DNA of 10,658 bases from Prolixibacteraceae bacterium (GCA_003537645.1 DPRM01000040.1:1-10658), one strand, 5' to 3'; positions 1-7,719 are shown, counted from the stretch's first letter. Translations and numbers: made by a program. The notes: generated by a model from the sequence alone, not told the origin.

Positions 1-274
1 TTTTGTCGTTCACTAATGATTTTTAATACTTTTTTCCTGGTTGACCAGAATACTTCTTTACAATTAATTAATCATGTGATTTTTCTTGTTTTTGTTGATT
101 TTTGTATTGATAATCAATGCTTTAGAAAATTTCAATTTTCCAATTAATTGTTTGGGGCCAAAATGATCTTAATTTAATAGCGGTCTTTCAGAAGAGGGGG
201 TAAAATTCGGTACATTTGATGCCGAGATTTTTTTTGTAATGTTGAAACTTGTTAAATTATAATTACTTACTACG
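1..274. other. AT-rich non-coding leader upstream of pckA
   Basis: No convincing gene is visible here. An open stretch of about 43 codons from an ATG at 16 is AT-driven and looks spurious. The region holds a run of small dyads: CTGGT-TG-ACCAG at 37-48, ATTGAT-A-ATCAAT at 106-118, GAAAATT-TC-AATTTTC at 125-140, the perfect palindrome CAATTAATTG at 141-150, and TTTGG-GG-CCAAA at 151-162. A candidate promoter follows at 186-218. Dyads are common by chance in AT-rich DNA, so an operator role is only a possibility. Confidence 0.6.
186..218 (+). promoter_or_regulatory. Candidate Bacteroidota-type promoter of pckA
   Basis: TACATTTG at 211-218 is a full match to the sigma-ABfr -7 consensus TAnnTTTG. 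TTTC at 186-189 matches the -33 box TTTG in three of four bases, with a 21-nt spacer. Transcription would start near 223-226 and leave a leader of about 50 nt before the ATG at 275. A weaker alternative is TTTG at 233-236 with TAAATTAT at 253-260, but its spacing is short and its -7 box poor. Confidence 0.45.
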
Positions 275-1870
275 ATGAAAAACACAGATCTATTAAAGTA
301 CGGGATTGATACCAATGTTGAAATTTTACACAATCCGACGTATGAAGAACTTTTTCAGGCTGAGATTGATCCTGCTAACCAGGGGTTTGAAAAAGGTGTA
401 TTAACTAATACCGGTGCAATTTCTGTTGATACAGGTAAATTTACCGGACGTTCACCAAAAGATAAATTTTTTGTAAAAGATGCTGTTACCGATGAGCATT
501 TATGGTGGGATGGAACTATCAACCGTCCGACAACTCCTGAAGTATTTACACACTGTAAAGACCTTGTTACAAAACAACTTTCAACCGCTAAAAAATTGTA
601 TGTAGTTGATACTTTTTGCGGAACTAACGAAGATACCCGTCTGAAAGTACGTTTTGTTATGGAAGTAGCATGGCAGGCACATTTTGTGACTAACATGTTC
701 ATTCGTCCTTCACACTACGAATTAGCTAACTATGGCGAACCCGATTTCGTATGTTTGAACGGATCGAAAACTACCAATCCTAACTGGAAAGAACAAGGTT
801 TGAACTCTGAAGTTTTCACTTTATTCAACCTTACTGAAAAAATGCAGGTTATTGGTGGTACATGGTACGGTGGCGAAATGAAAAAAGGAATTTTTGCTTT
901 GCAAAACTACTACTTACCATTAAAAGGTATTGCTTCAATGCACTGCTCAGCCAACGTAGGTGCTGAAGGTGATGTAGCTATTTTCTTCGGACTTTCGGGA
1001 ACTGGTAAAACTACCCTTTCGGCTGACCCAAAACGTTACCTGATTGGTGACGACGAACACGGTTGGGACGATCACGGAGTATTCAACTACGAAGGTGGTT
1101 GCTACGCGAAAGTAATTGATCTTGAAAAAGATAAAGAGCCAGACATCTGGAGAGCTATCCGTCGTGATGCTTTGTTGGAGAATGTTACAGTATTGGAAGA
1201 TGGTACTCCTGATTATACAGCTGCTGCTTCGAAAACTGAAAATACCCGTGTTTCTTATCCAATCTATCATATCAACAAAATCGTTGCACCGTCACGTGCA
1301 GGTCACGCTTCAAAAATCATTTATCTGTCGGCTGATGCATTTGGTGTATTGCCTCCGGTATCTATTTTGGACGAAAAATCAGCTCAGTATCACTTCCTTT
1401 CAGGCTTTACTTCAAAATTAGCCGGAACCGAGCGTGGTATTACTGAACCAGTTCCTTCTTTCTCGCCTGCATTTGGTGAGGCATTCTTAACCTTGCACCC
1501 AACAATGTATGCGAAAACATTGATTGGTAAAGCCAAAGAACACAACGCAAAAGTTTACCTTGTAAACACTGGCTGGAATGGAACCGGAAAACGTATTTCG
1601 TTGAAAAACACTCGTGCGATCATCGATGCTATTATCGACGGATCTATCGAAAATGCTCCAACAGTACACATTCCAATCTTGAACCTTGTTGCTCCGACAG
1701 TATTGAACAATGTTGATACTGAAATTCTTGATCCACGTGGCACCTATGCTGATGTTACAGAATGGGAAACCAAAGCTAAATCGCTTGCTGCCAAATACAT
1801 CAAGAACTTCGAGCAATATTGTGACAACGACGATGCTAAAGCATTGATTCCTTCTGGTCCACAATTGTAG
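275..1870 (+). CDS. pckA: ATP-dependent phosphoenolpyruvate carboxykinase
   Basis: This cytosolic enzyme interconverts oxaloacetate plus ATP with PEP, CO2 and ADP. It serves gluconeogenesis, and in many fermentative Bacteroidota it runs in the carboxylating direction toward succinate. The 531 residues fit the usual length of about 530-540 for the ATP-type family. Visible motifs are the substrate-binding segment TGRSPKDKF (Arg59), the metal/active-site Lys pair at 203-204 in YGGEMKKG, His223, the P-loop GLSGTGKTT at 239-247 with Lys245, the metal-binding Asp pair 259-260 in IGDDEHGW, and the C-terminal nucleotide-binding stretch NTGWNGTGKR (431-440). No catalytic residue looks lost. The ATG start gives a normal N-terminus and has no Shine-Dalgarno sequence, as is usual in this phylum. 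The gene appears monocistronic, between a candidate promoter and a strong terminator at 1896-1924. Confidence 0.97.
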   Translation: MKNTDLLKYGIDTNVEILHNPTYEELFQAEIDPANQGFEKGVLTNTGAISVDTGKFTGRSPKDKFFVKDAVTDEHLWWDGTINRPTTPEVFTHCKDLVTKQLSTAKKLYVVDTFCGTNEDTRLKVRFVMEVAWQAHFVTNMFIRPSHYELANYGEPDFVCLNGSKTTNPNWKEQGLNSEVFTLFNLTEKMQVIGGTWYGGEMKKGIFALQNYYLPLKGIASMHCSANVGAEGDVAIFFGLSGTGKTTLSADPKRYLIGDDEHGWDDHGVFNYEGGCYAKVIDLEKDKEPDIWRAIRRDALLENVTVLEDGTPDYTAAASKTENTRVSYPIYHINKIVAPSRAGHASKIIYLSADAFGVLPPVSILDEKSAQYHFLSGFTSKLAGTERGITEPVPSFSPAFGEAFLTLHPTMYAKTLIGKAKEHNAKVYLVNTGWNGTGKRISLKNTRAIIDAIIDGSIENAPTVHIPILNLVAPTVLNNVDTEILDPRGTYADVTEWETKAKSLAAKYIKNFEQYCDNDDAKALIPSGPQL

Positions 1871-1895
1871 TCTAAATAATTAGCTATTATAATAG

Positions 1896-1924
1896 AAACC
1901 CCGTTGGAAACAACGGGGTTTTTT
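1896..1924. terminator. Intrinsic terminator shared by pckA and the convergent SDR gene
   Basis: A perfect 10-bp stem, AACCCCGTTG (1897-1906) with CAACGGGGTT (1911-1920), is closed by a stable GNRA-type GAAA loop and followed by a T run to 1924. It lies 26 bp after the pckA stop. The convergent SDR gene's stop codon begins at 1924-1926, so the same hairpin falls directly after that gene too. Its U tract on the minus strand is weaker, so it is best for pckA. Confidence 0.93.
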
Positions 1925-2784
1925 CATGAAGTAATTTCGGCCAGACAAGATTTTATTTCAGGAAAATGGAATACAAAACCTTCATCCAGCAATCTTTGTG
2001 GTGTAACTTGCGGACTTTGTAAAAGTAGTGAAGCAGCTTCTCCGTATAACAATTTCAGGCCAAATGCAGGAACAGTAAAAACAGCAGGCCTTTTTAATGA
2101 TTTAGCCAAAACGCAGGTAAAGGTTTTATTGTCAATATTTTCAGGAGCCGATAGATTGTAAATTCCCCTTGCTTTTTCGTTTTGTATTGCCCAAAAAATT
2201 GCGTTTACCAGATCCGAAATATGAACAAATGGAAATGGTTGTTCACCGGATCCTATTTTTCCGCCAATTCCCATCTTAAAAACGGGCAATAATTTCTGAA
2301 TGGTTTGTGCGTCTTTTCCTAGTACAAGGCCAATCCTGAAAACAACTCTGCGAACTTTTGGAGATAAGTTTAAAGAAGCGTTTTCCCAGTTTTTTACAAC
2401 TTCACCAATAAAATCGTTGGCAAAAGATGTACTCGATTCGCTATGAGTTATCGTATTTGTAGAATAAATGCCTATTGCTGAAGCTGTTATGAAAATTTGT
2501 GGCTTTTTGTTTTCGGGCAATCCGTTTATTGCCTTAACAATATTTTGCGTAGCAATGATTCTGCTTTTTGCAATTTCATTTTTGCTTTTTTCTGTCCAGC
2601 GCTGTAGAATTGGCGCACCGGCAAGGTTAATCACAACTTCAGTACCCGAAAGTATTACTGATAGTTCTTCAATACTATAAAGTTTGTTTCTTCCAATTGG
2701 AACAATCTGGTGACCTGATATTTCGAGCTTTTCAATAAGATTTCGGGCAATAAATCCATTTGCCCCTGAAATTGCTATTTTCAT
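1924..2784 (-). CDS. TIGR01777 / YfcH-like NAD(P)-binding SDR-family protein
   Basis: This 286-residue atypical short-chain dehydrogenase/epimerase-like protein resembles the SDR39U1/YfcH family, whose substrate is not generally known. The N-terminus has a Rossmann beta-alpha-beta, SGANGFIARNL (6-16); the third glycine of the usual GxxGFIG is Ala13. Family-like segments follow: INLAGAPI (52-59), the TASAIGIY region (100-107, normally SAxGYYG), FRIGLVLG (149-156), and PFVHISDLV (185-193), which matches the (W/F)(I/V)H(I)xD motif. The C-terminal segment from about 236 to 284, with SPQVTPQRLLDEGF, looks like the DUF1731 domain typical of these proteins. Length and domain order are normal. It is probably transcribed alone from the gap it shares with the PBP gene. 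Family assignment is firm; the reaction is unknown. Confidence 0.9.
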   Translation of the reverse strand: MKIAISGANGFIARNLIEKLEISGHQIVPIGRNKLYSIEELSVILSGTEVVINLAGAPILQRWTEKSKNEIAKSRIIATQNIVKAINGLPENKKPQIFITASAIGIYSTNTITHSESSTSFANDFIGEVVKNWENASLNLSPKVRRVVFRIGLVLGKDAQTIQKLLPVFKMGIGGKIGSGEQPFPFVHISDLVNAIFWAIQNEKARGIYNLSAPENIDNKTFTCVLAKSLKRPAVFTVPAFGLKLLYGEAASLLLQSPQVTPQRLLDEGFVFHFPEIKSCLAEITS

Positions 2785-2871
2785 GATTTCGTTGATTTTA
2801 TTTCAAAACAAGCTGATTTTTAATTGAAAATACAATCAAGTTGAAATTAAGTTTAACTTTTCAGGTTTAAA

Positions 2872-2902
2872 TCTGATGTAAACTCATTTTAGATTAATTT
2901 TG
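2872..2902 (+). promoter_or_regulatory. Candidate promoter P1 of the PBP-ClC operon
   Basis: TAATTTTG at 2895-2902 fits TAnnTTTG. TCTG at 2872-2875 matches the TTTG -33 box in three of four bases at the expected 19-nt spacing. It would give a leader of roughly 95 nt. A second full -7 box, TAAGTTTG at 2957-2964, lies closer to the start codon but has no good -33 partner, so which one is used cannot be told from sequence. Confidence 0.4.
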
Positions 2903-2928
2903 TTCCTCTTAAACGCTGGATAGCCTGA

Positions 2929-2971
2929 CTTGAGTTAAATTGTTGAATTTTTGAGTTAAGTTTGTTAACAA
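2929..2971 (+). repeat. Direct repeat TTGAGTTAA x2 plus palindrome, candidate operator
   Basis: Two identical 9-mers, TTGAGTTAA, start at 2929 and 2951, 22 bp apart and so on roughly the same face of the helix. The second overlaps the possible -7 box at 2957-2964 and is followed by the perfect palindrome TTGTTAACAA (2962-2971). The arrangement would suit a regulator binding at the PBP-ClC promoter, but no regulator is identified and the region is AT-rich. Confidence 0.3.
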
Positions 2972-3004
2972 TAGAGTGATCGTAAAATCAAAAGCAATTT
3001 CCGA

Positions 3005-5434
3005 GTGAAAAAAAAAGCACCCATATCTTCAGTAAAAACAAAATCATCTGTCCGAAAAAGTTCAGGTTCATCAAAAAGTTTTGGACGAAAAATTGCTATT
3101 TTCTTTTTAAAATCAGGAATTGCCATGTTACTTCTGGCTTTTCTGCTTTTTCTGATTGTTTATGTTGGTTTTACCGGTCCGGTGCCATCGTCGGAAGAAC
3201 TACAAAAAATCAAGAACCCGGTTGCAACTGAAGTTTTTGCCAACGACGGGCGTTTGCTCGGTAGGTATTATGTCGAAAATCGCAGCAACGTAAGTTTCGA
3301 CCAGATATCTCCAAACGTTATTAATGCCTTAATTGCAACCGAAGATTCACGCTTTTATCACCATCGTGGAATTGATGAATTGGCTCTGTTGCGTGTTTTT
3401 GTTAAATCGGTTTTGCTTCAGAACAGAAGCGCCGGAGGTGGAAGTACACTAAGTCAGCAAATTGCGAAAAATTTATATCCGCGTAAATCGTTTGGCCCAT
3501 TAACTATGCCCGTCAACAAGTTGCGTGAATCTATTATTGCTTACCGCCTCGAAAAACTTTATTCGAAAGATGAAATATTGACGCTTTACCTGAATACCGT
3601 TCCATTTGCTGAAAATACATTTGGAATTGAAGTTGCTTCGGAACGATTTTTCAGCAAGCCACCATCGAAATTAGATGTTCACGAAGCGGCTACTTTAGTG
3701 GGAATGCTAAAAGCCAACAACAGTTACAATCCGCGTAAAAATCCTGAACGATCACTGGATAGACGTAATGTAGTTATTGACCAGATGCTTAAGTATGGCT
3801 ATTTGACAGAAGAAGAAGCAAAAACAAATAAGGAAGAACCTATTGACCTTTCGTATAACCTGATAACTTATAACGAAGGGCCGGCTCCATATCTGATGGA
3901 GAAACTTCGCCCTTTTCTGCAATCCTGGTGCAGCGATCATTTTAAAGAAGATCAATCAACCTATAATTTATTTACCGATGGACTAAAAATTCAGACAACC
4001 CTGGACTTTGATATGCAAATGGCCGCTGAACAGGCAGTTTCGCAGCAGATGAAAAATCTTCAGGCATTGTTTGACGAACACTGGGGGGGCAAGATGCCAT
4101 GGGGAAACGATCAGTCGGTTGTTCAACGTGCGATGAAACGATCTGACAGATACCGGAATCTTAAAAAGAGTGGTATTACAGAAGAACAGATCAAGGTGAT
4201 TTTCAACACTCCAACTTCAGTTTCACTGTTTACCTGGGACGGAAATAAGCAGGCAGAAATGTCTCCGTTGGATTCGATTAAGCATTATTTGAGGATATTG
4301 AATACCGGTTTTATGGCGATGGATCCACATTCCGGAGAACTGAAAGCCTATATTGGCGGGAACGACTTCCGGTATTTTAAATACGATCATACCATTTCGA
4401 AACGCCAGGTTGGTTCAACCTTTAAACCTGTTGTTTACCTGGCTGCTCTCGAGGCCGGAATTTCTCCGGATACCTATTTCCCGAATGAACAAAAAGTGTA
4501 TGCCGACTACGATAACTGGTCGCCACAAAATTCACACGATGATTACACCGGATTTTATTCGATGCAGGGTGCTCTGGCAAAATCAATTAATACAATTGCG
4601 GTGGAAGTATTAATGCAAACCGGAATTTCAAATGTAGTTGATTTGGCTAATCGCATGGGAATTGAATCTGAATTGCCTGAATATCCGTCGCTTGCATTGG
4701 GAAGTGCTTCAGTTTCGCTTCAGGAAATGGTTTGCATTTATGCAGAAATTGTGAATGGAGGACGAAAAGTAAACCCGTATTATTTGATTTCGATTGAGTC
4801 GAATTCAGGAGAATTGCTCGAAAAATTTGAAAATATTCAACCCGACGAACAGTTGGCTCAGCCCGAAAACTGTCGCATAATTACCCACATGCTTCAATCG
4901 GTTGTTGATGAAGGTACCGGTAACGCCATCCGGAGCAAATGGGGAATTACTTCTGAGTTTGCCGGGAAGACCGGAACAACACAAGATCAGGTTGATGGCT
5001 GGTTCATTGGTATGACTCCGACGCTTGTTGCAGGTGCGTGGGTTGGGGGAGAAGATCCATCTGTTCATTTCAGAACATTGGGAACCGGAGCCGGGGGACA
5101 TACTGCTTTGCCTATTGTTGGCCAGTTTTACAGTCAGATATTGAATAAAAATAAATTTAAAAATCTGAAATTCAGTGCTTTTGAACAACCATCAGACGAA
5201 AGCCTGGCCATGCTTAGTATTCCACCTTTCCGCGAGGTTCTTGAGATAACCAGAAAAGGATTTTTACGCGACTTGTTTGGGAAAAAAGATCAAAAAAGCA
5301 GCGATGAACTTGTGAAAAAGGAAAATGCCGGACAGGATCAAACACAAGCAGTGGAAGCAAAACCGACAGACCAAAAAACTAAGAAACCATTCTGGCAGAG
5401 TATGAAAGAAGTTTTCAAAAAGAAAAGTAAATAA
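3005..5434 (+). CDS. mrcA: Class A penicillin-binding protein (PBP1A-like transglycosylase/transpeptidase)
   Basis: This bifunctional inner-membrane enzyme polymerises lipid II glycan strands and cross-links their peptides in the periplasm. It has 809 residues. A basic, Ser/Lys-rich cytoplasmic N-terminus (1-29) is followed by one transmembrane anchor at about 30-55. The GT51 domain covers about 70-250, with catalytic Glu113 in EDSRFYHHRG, GGGSTLSQQIAKN (145-157) and the second Glu175 in KLRESIIAYRLE. The transpeptidase domain has the SxxK serine Ser471/Lys474 (GSTFKP), the SxN motif Ser527-Ile-Asn529, and KTGTT at 655-659. All catalytic motifs are present. The last 60 residues are a Lys/Gln-rich tail. 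The start is GTG: an in-frame stop at 2972-2974 with no ATG between leaves it as the best choice, and there is no Shine-Dalgarno sequence. The ClC gene follows after 14 bp, so the two are probably cotranscribed. The symbol is by analogy; paralogue identity (1A versus others) is inferred. Confidence 0.94.
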   Translation: MKKKAPISSVKTKSSVRKSSGSSKSFGRKIAIFFLKSGIAMLLLAFLLFLIVYVGFTGPVPSSEELQKIKNPVATEVFANDGRLLGRYYVENRSNVSFDQISPNVINALIATEDSRFYHHRGIDELALLRVFVKSVLLQNRSAGGGSTLSQQIAKNLYPRKSFGPLTMPVNKLRESIIAYRLEKLYSKDEILTLYLNTVPFAENTFGIEVASERFFSKPPSKLDVHEAATLVGMLKANNSYNPRKNPERSLDRRNVVIDQMLKYGYLTEEEAKTNKEEPIDLSYNLITYNEGPAPYLMEKLRPFLQSWCSDHFKEDQSTYNLFTDGLKIQTTLDFDMQMAAEQAVSQQMKNLQALFDEHWGGKMPWGNDQSVVQRAMKRSDRYRNLKKSGITEEQIKVIFNTPTSVSLFTWDGNKQAEMSPLDSIKHYLRILNTGFMAMDPHSGELKAYIGGNDFRYFKYDHTISKRQVGSTFKPVVYLAALEAGISPDTYFPNEQKVYADYDNWSPQNSHDDYTGFYSMQGALAKSINTIAVEVLMQTGISNVVDLANRMGIESELPEYPSLALGSASVSLQEMVCIYAEIVNGGRKVNPYYLISIESNSGELLEKFENIQPDEQLAQPENCRIITHMLQSVVDEGTGNAIRSKWGITSEFAGKTGTTQDQVDGWFIGMTPTLVAGAWVGGEDPSVHFRTLGTGAGGHTALPIVGQFYSQILNKNKFKNLKFSAFEQPSDESLAMLSIPPFREVLEITRKGFLRDLFGKKDQKSSDELVKKENAGQDQTQAVEAKPTDQKTKKPFWQSMKEVFKKKSK

Positions 5435-5448
5435 TCAACCAATAATAC

Positions 5449-7206
5449 ATGAATAAAAAAATCGAGAGGTGGTTATCTGAAATTTCAGAAAAAAATTTGA
5501 TCTACATTCTTAGTTTACTGGTTGGTATTCTGAGCGGAACTGCGGCTTTCATGTTGAAGAACTTCATTCACTATGTCAGTCATTTTTTGACCCGCCATTT
5601 TAAGGTGAGCGATGGAAGCCTTTTTTATCTGGCCTATCCAATGATTGGAATCCTGATTAGTTTGTTGATTGTAAAGTATTTAATCAGAGACGATATTAGT
5701 CATGGGGTGTCGAAGATTTTGTCGGTGCTCTCGAAGAAGGGTAGCCACATCAAATCACATAACATGTTTTCGTCGATGGCTACCAGCGGATTTACTATCG
5801 GATTTGGAGGGTCGGTTGGAGCTGAATCACCTATTGTATATACTGGCGCGGCCATTGGTTCAAATATTTCGCGTTTGTTTAAGCTGAACCAGAATCAGAT
5901 GCGTTTGCTGATTGGTTGCGGGGCTACCGGTGCAATTGCCGGAATTTTCAAGGCTCCGGTTGCCGGAATCATGTTTACGCTCGAAGTGCTGATGCTTGAT
6001 TTAACAATGGCCTCATTGATTCCATTGCTCATTTCAGGAATTACTGCCGCCACTTTGGCCTATTTTTTTATGGGCGACACCGTTTTATTTCATTTTGCAA
6101 TTACAAATCAGTTCGATTACGGAAATCTTCCATATTACATATTACTCGGAGTTTTATCCGGATTTACCTCTTACTATTTTACACGTACCGGGATGCTTGT
6201 CGAGAGCCGGGTTAAACGAATAAAAGGCAGTTTTACAAAATTAATTGCCGGAGGCTTTTCTCTGGGGTTGATGGTTTTTATTTTTCCATCATTATGGGGA
6301 GAAGGTTATGATTCAATCAACAAAATATTTGTGGGCGACGGCCCTGATTTATTGAATAATTCAATATTCTTCGACTGGAAATCTGATCCCTATGTTTTTC
6401 TTGTTATTCTGGTATTTATCCTGATGCTGAAAGTTGTTGCCATGGCTATCACCACATCCAGCGGGGGAGTGGGTGGAATTTTCGCGCCGACATTGTTTAT
6501 GGGAGCTGTAGGTGGTTATATTGTCTCACTTTCTCTTAATACATTTTTTGGATTGAATTTGCCACATGCAAATTTCGCCCTTGCCGGGATGGGAGCTTTA
6601 ATGGCTGGAGTAATGCACGCACCTTTGCTGGGTATTTTCCTGATTGCTGAAATTACAGGTGGATACCAATTGTTGGTGCCATTAATCATTTCAGCAACAG
6701 TTGCTTATGTTATAGCTACCCGATTGGAGCCTCATTCTATTTACACCAAGCGGCTTGCCGAAATGGGAGATTTGGTTACTCACCACAAGGACAAAGCAGC
6801 AATGCATTTTATGAACGTAAAAGAATTGATAGAGACCGACTTCGAAATTTTATCGCCTGATTTGAACCTCGGACAGATGACCTATTTTATTGCACGCTCG
6901 AAACGCGATTTATTCCCTGTTGTTGACGAGAATGGGATGATGCTGGGTATGATAAAGTTAAATGATATCAGAAATTTGATCTTCGAACAGGAATTATACG
7001 AAAAAATTACAGTGAGCGATCTTATGTACATGCCTGAATTTTTTATCGCACCAACAGATTCAGTCGAAGTCGTTGCTGAAAAATTCAAATCGTGTGGTCG
7101 CTATAATCTGGCTGTGATTGATGACGGCCGGTATGTCGGATTTATTTCGCGCGCCCGAGTGTTCTCGGTTTACCGCGATACCATGGCCGATTTGTCGTTT
7201 GAATAA
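5449..7206 (+). CDS. ClC-family chloride channel/antiporter with C-terminal CBS pair
   Basis: This polytopic inner-membrane anion transport protein has 585 residues: a ClC core to about residue 440, then a cytosolic CBS domain pair (about 455-510 and 520-580), which in other ClC proteins binds adenine nucleotides. Core motifs are GGSVGAESP at 120-128 with gating Glu126 (equivalent to E. coli ClcA Glu148), the anion-selectivity segment GGVGGIFAP (339-347), and a central Tyr at 432 in SIYTKRLA (equivalent to Tyr445). Two positions depart from the classical pattern. The GSGIP-equivalent reads SHGVS (84-88), lacking the Pro. The internal proton-glutamate position appears to be Val180, in FTLEV. 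These bear on whether it is a channel or an H+/Cl- exchanger, which sequence alone cannot settle. It is the second gene of the PBP operon, 14 bp after the PBP stop. Confidence 0.93.
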   Translation: MNKKIERWLSEISEKNLIYILSLLVGILSGTAAFMLKNFIHYVSHFLTRHFKVSDGSLFYLAYPMIGILISLLIVKYLIRDDISHGVSKILSVLSKKGSHIKSHNMFSSMATSGFTIGFGGSVGAESPIVYTGAAIGSNISRLFKLNQNQMRLLIGCGATGAIAGIFKAPVAGIMFTLEVLMLDLTMASLIPLLISGITAATLAYFFMGDTVLFHFAITNQFDYGNLPYYILLGVLSGFTSYYFTRTGMLVESRVKRIKGSFTKLIAGGFSLGLMVFIFPSLWGEGYDSINKIFVGDGPDLLNNSIFFDWKSDPYVFLVILVFILMLKVVAMAITTSSGGVGGIFAPTLFMGAVGGYIVSLSLNTFFGLNLPHANFALAGMGALMAGVMHAPLLGIFLIAEITGGYQLLVPLIISATVAYVIATRLEPHSIYTKRLAEMGDLVTHHKDKAAMHFMNVKELIETDFEILSPDLNLGQMTYFIARSKRDLFPVVDENGMMLGMIKLNDIRNLIFEQELYEKITVSDLMYMPEFFIAPTDSVEVVAEKFKSCGRYNLAVIDDGRYVGFISRARVFSVYRDTMADLSFE

Positions 7207-7217
7207 GTTTCAGGTAT

Positions 7218-7604
7218 TTATTTGGTAATTCGGTAGAAGTACAAATATACTCCTGAAAATAAGAACGTAAAAATGGTATTGGCTACTGAAAACCCATTTG
7301 AACCCATCCAAATGACCGGTAAAAATAAAATAACAATCTGTGCAGTCAGGTAAAAATACAAACCTGCGCGCTGCATGCGGTAAAGTTTGATGGCTCCGGC
7401 CAGAGAAACGCCAAAAGCAGCCATTAATGAAGCGAAATAGAGAGGGCTCAACTGATCGGTGCTGGTTATATTTGTGAATGATTCAATTTTTTGACTAACT
7501 GTTTCGAAGAAAATTGTAGCAAGTAACATACTTAAAAAACCAATGCTGCTGCCTGCAATGCTAAATATGCAAGCCGACTGGAAAAGAATTGGACGATCCT
7601 TCAT
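7218..7604 (-). CDS. Small four-helix membrane protein of unknown function
   Basis: The gene encodes 128 residues with four predicted transmembrane helices at about 8-33, 54-73, 80-100 and 106-124. A polar loop (about 34-53) lies between the first two, and the ends are short and basic (MKDRP at the start, YRITK at the end). I see no catalytic or binding motif. It resembles uncharacterised small integral membrane proteins common in Bacteroidota, but I cannot name a function. The ATG at 7604 is a sensible start, preceded by an A-rich stretch and no Shine-Dalgarno sequence. It converges on the ClC gene with only 11 bp between stops and is divergent from glyA across a 115-bp gap. A TATTTTTG box lies just upstream. 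Confidence 0.8.
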   Translation of the reverse strand: MKDRPILFQSACIFSIAGSSIGFLSMLLATIFFETVSQKIESFTNITSTDQLSPLYFASLMAAFGVSLAGAIKLYRMQRAGLYFYLTAQIVILFLPVIWMGSNGFSVANTIFTFLFSGVYLYFYRITK

Positions 7605-7625
7605 TTTATCGAATGTTTAAATGTT

Positions 7626-7633
7626 CAAAAATA
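7626..7633 (-). promoter_or_regulatory. Candidate -7 box for the four-helix membrane protein
   Basis: The minus strand reads TATTTTTG, a full match to TAnnTTTG, about 21 nt upstream of the ATG at 7604. No TTTG-like -33 box is found at the expected distance, so this is a weaker call than the glyA promoter on the opposite strand. Confidence 0.3.
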
Positions 7634-7634
7634 C

Positions 7635-7661
7635 CTGATTTTTTGAATAAGCTGATTTTTT
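7635..7661. repeat. 10-bp direct repeat CTGATTTTTT in the glyA divergent region
   Basis: CTGATTTTTT occurs at 7635-7644 and again at 7652-7661, 17 bp apart. The second copy covers the glyA -33 position, and the first sits close to the opposite-strand -7 box. It could be a binding site or just a T-tract repeat; the 17-bp spacing does not match whole helical turns. Confidence 0.35.
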
Positions 7662-7688
7662 AACCACTTTGATTTTATTGTACCTTTG
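7658..7688 (+). promoter_or_regulatory. Candidate promoter of glyA
   Basis: TACCTTTG at 7681-7688 fits the -7 consensus TAnnTTTG fully. TTTT at 7658-7661 matches the -33 box TTTG in three of four bases, with the expected 19-nt spacer. The start of transcription would fall near 7693-7696, giving a leader of about 25 nt, with no room for a riboswitch. Confidence 0.55.
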
Positions 7689-7719
7689 ACACCTTAATTC
7701 TAACAAATATTTTACCCCA

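Larger units (their letters stand above)
2785..3004. promoter_or_regulatory. Divergent intergenic region between the SDR and PBP genes
   Basis: This 220-bp AT-rich gap must carry both promoters. On the + strand there are two full TAnnTTTG boxes, TAATTTTG at 2895-2902 and TAAGTTTG at 2957-2964. It also holds the direct repeat TTGAGTTAA at 2929-2937 and 2951-2959, and the palindrome TTGTTAACAA at 2962-2971. On the - strand only a poor candidate is visible (TTGTTTTG, complement of 2804-2811). No gene is seen. Confidence 0.5.

Noticed and set aside
16..147. Open frame of about 43 codons from an ATG at 16
   Set aside because: Low-complexity, Phe/Ile/Asn-rich product from AT-rich DNA, with no promoter, no ribosome site and no recognisable similarity.
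1904..2161. Plus-strand open frame of 85 codons opposite the SDR gene
   Set aside because: It starts inside the pckA terminator hairpin and runs antisense to a well-supported gene.
7605..7719. Glycine riboswitch ahead of glyA
   Set aside because: The predicted leader is only about 25 nt, and the gap has no structured GC-containing element.
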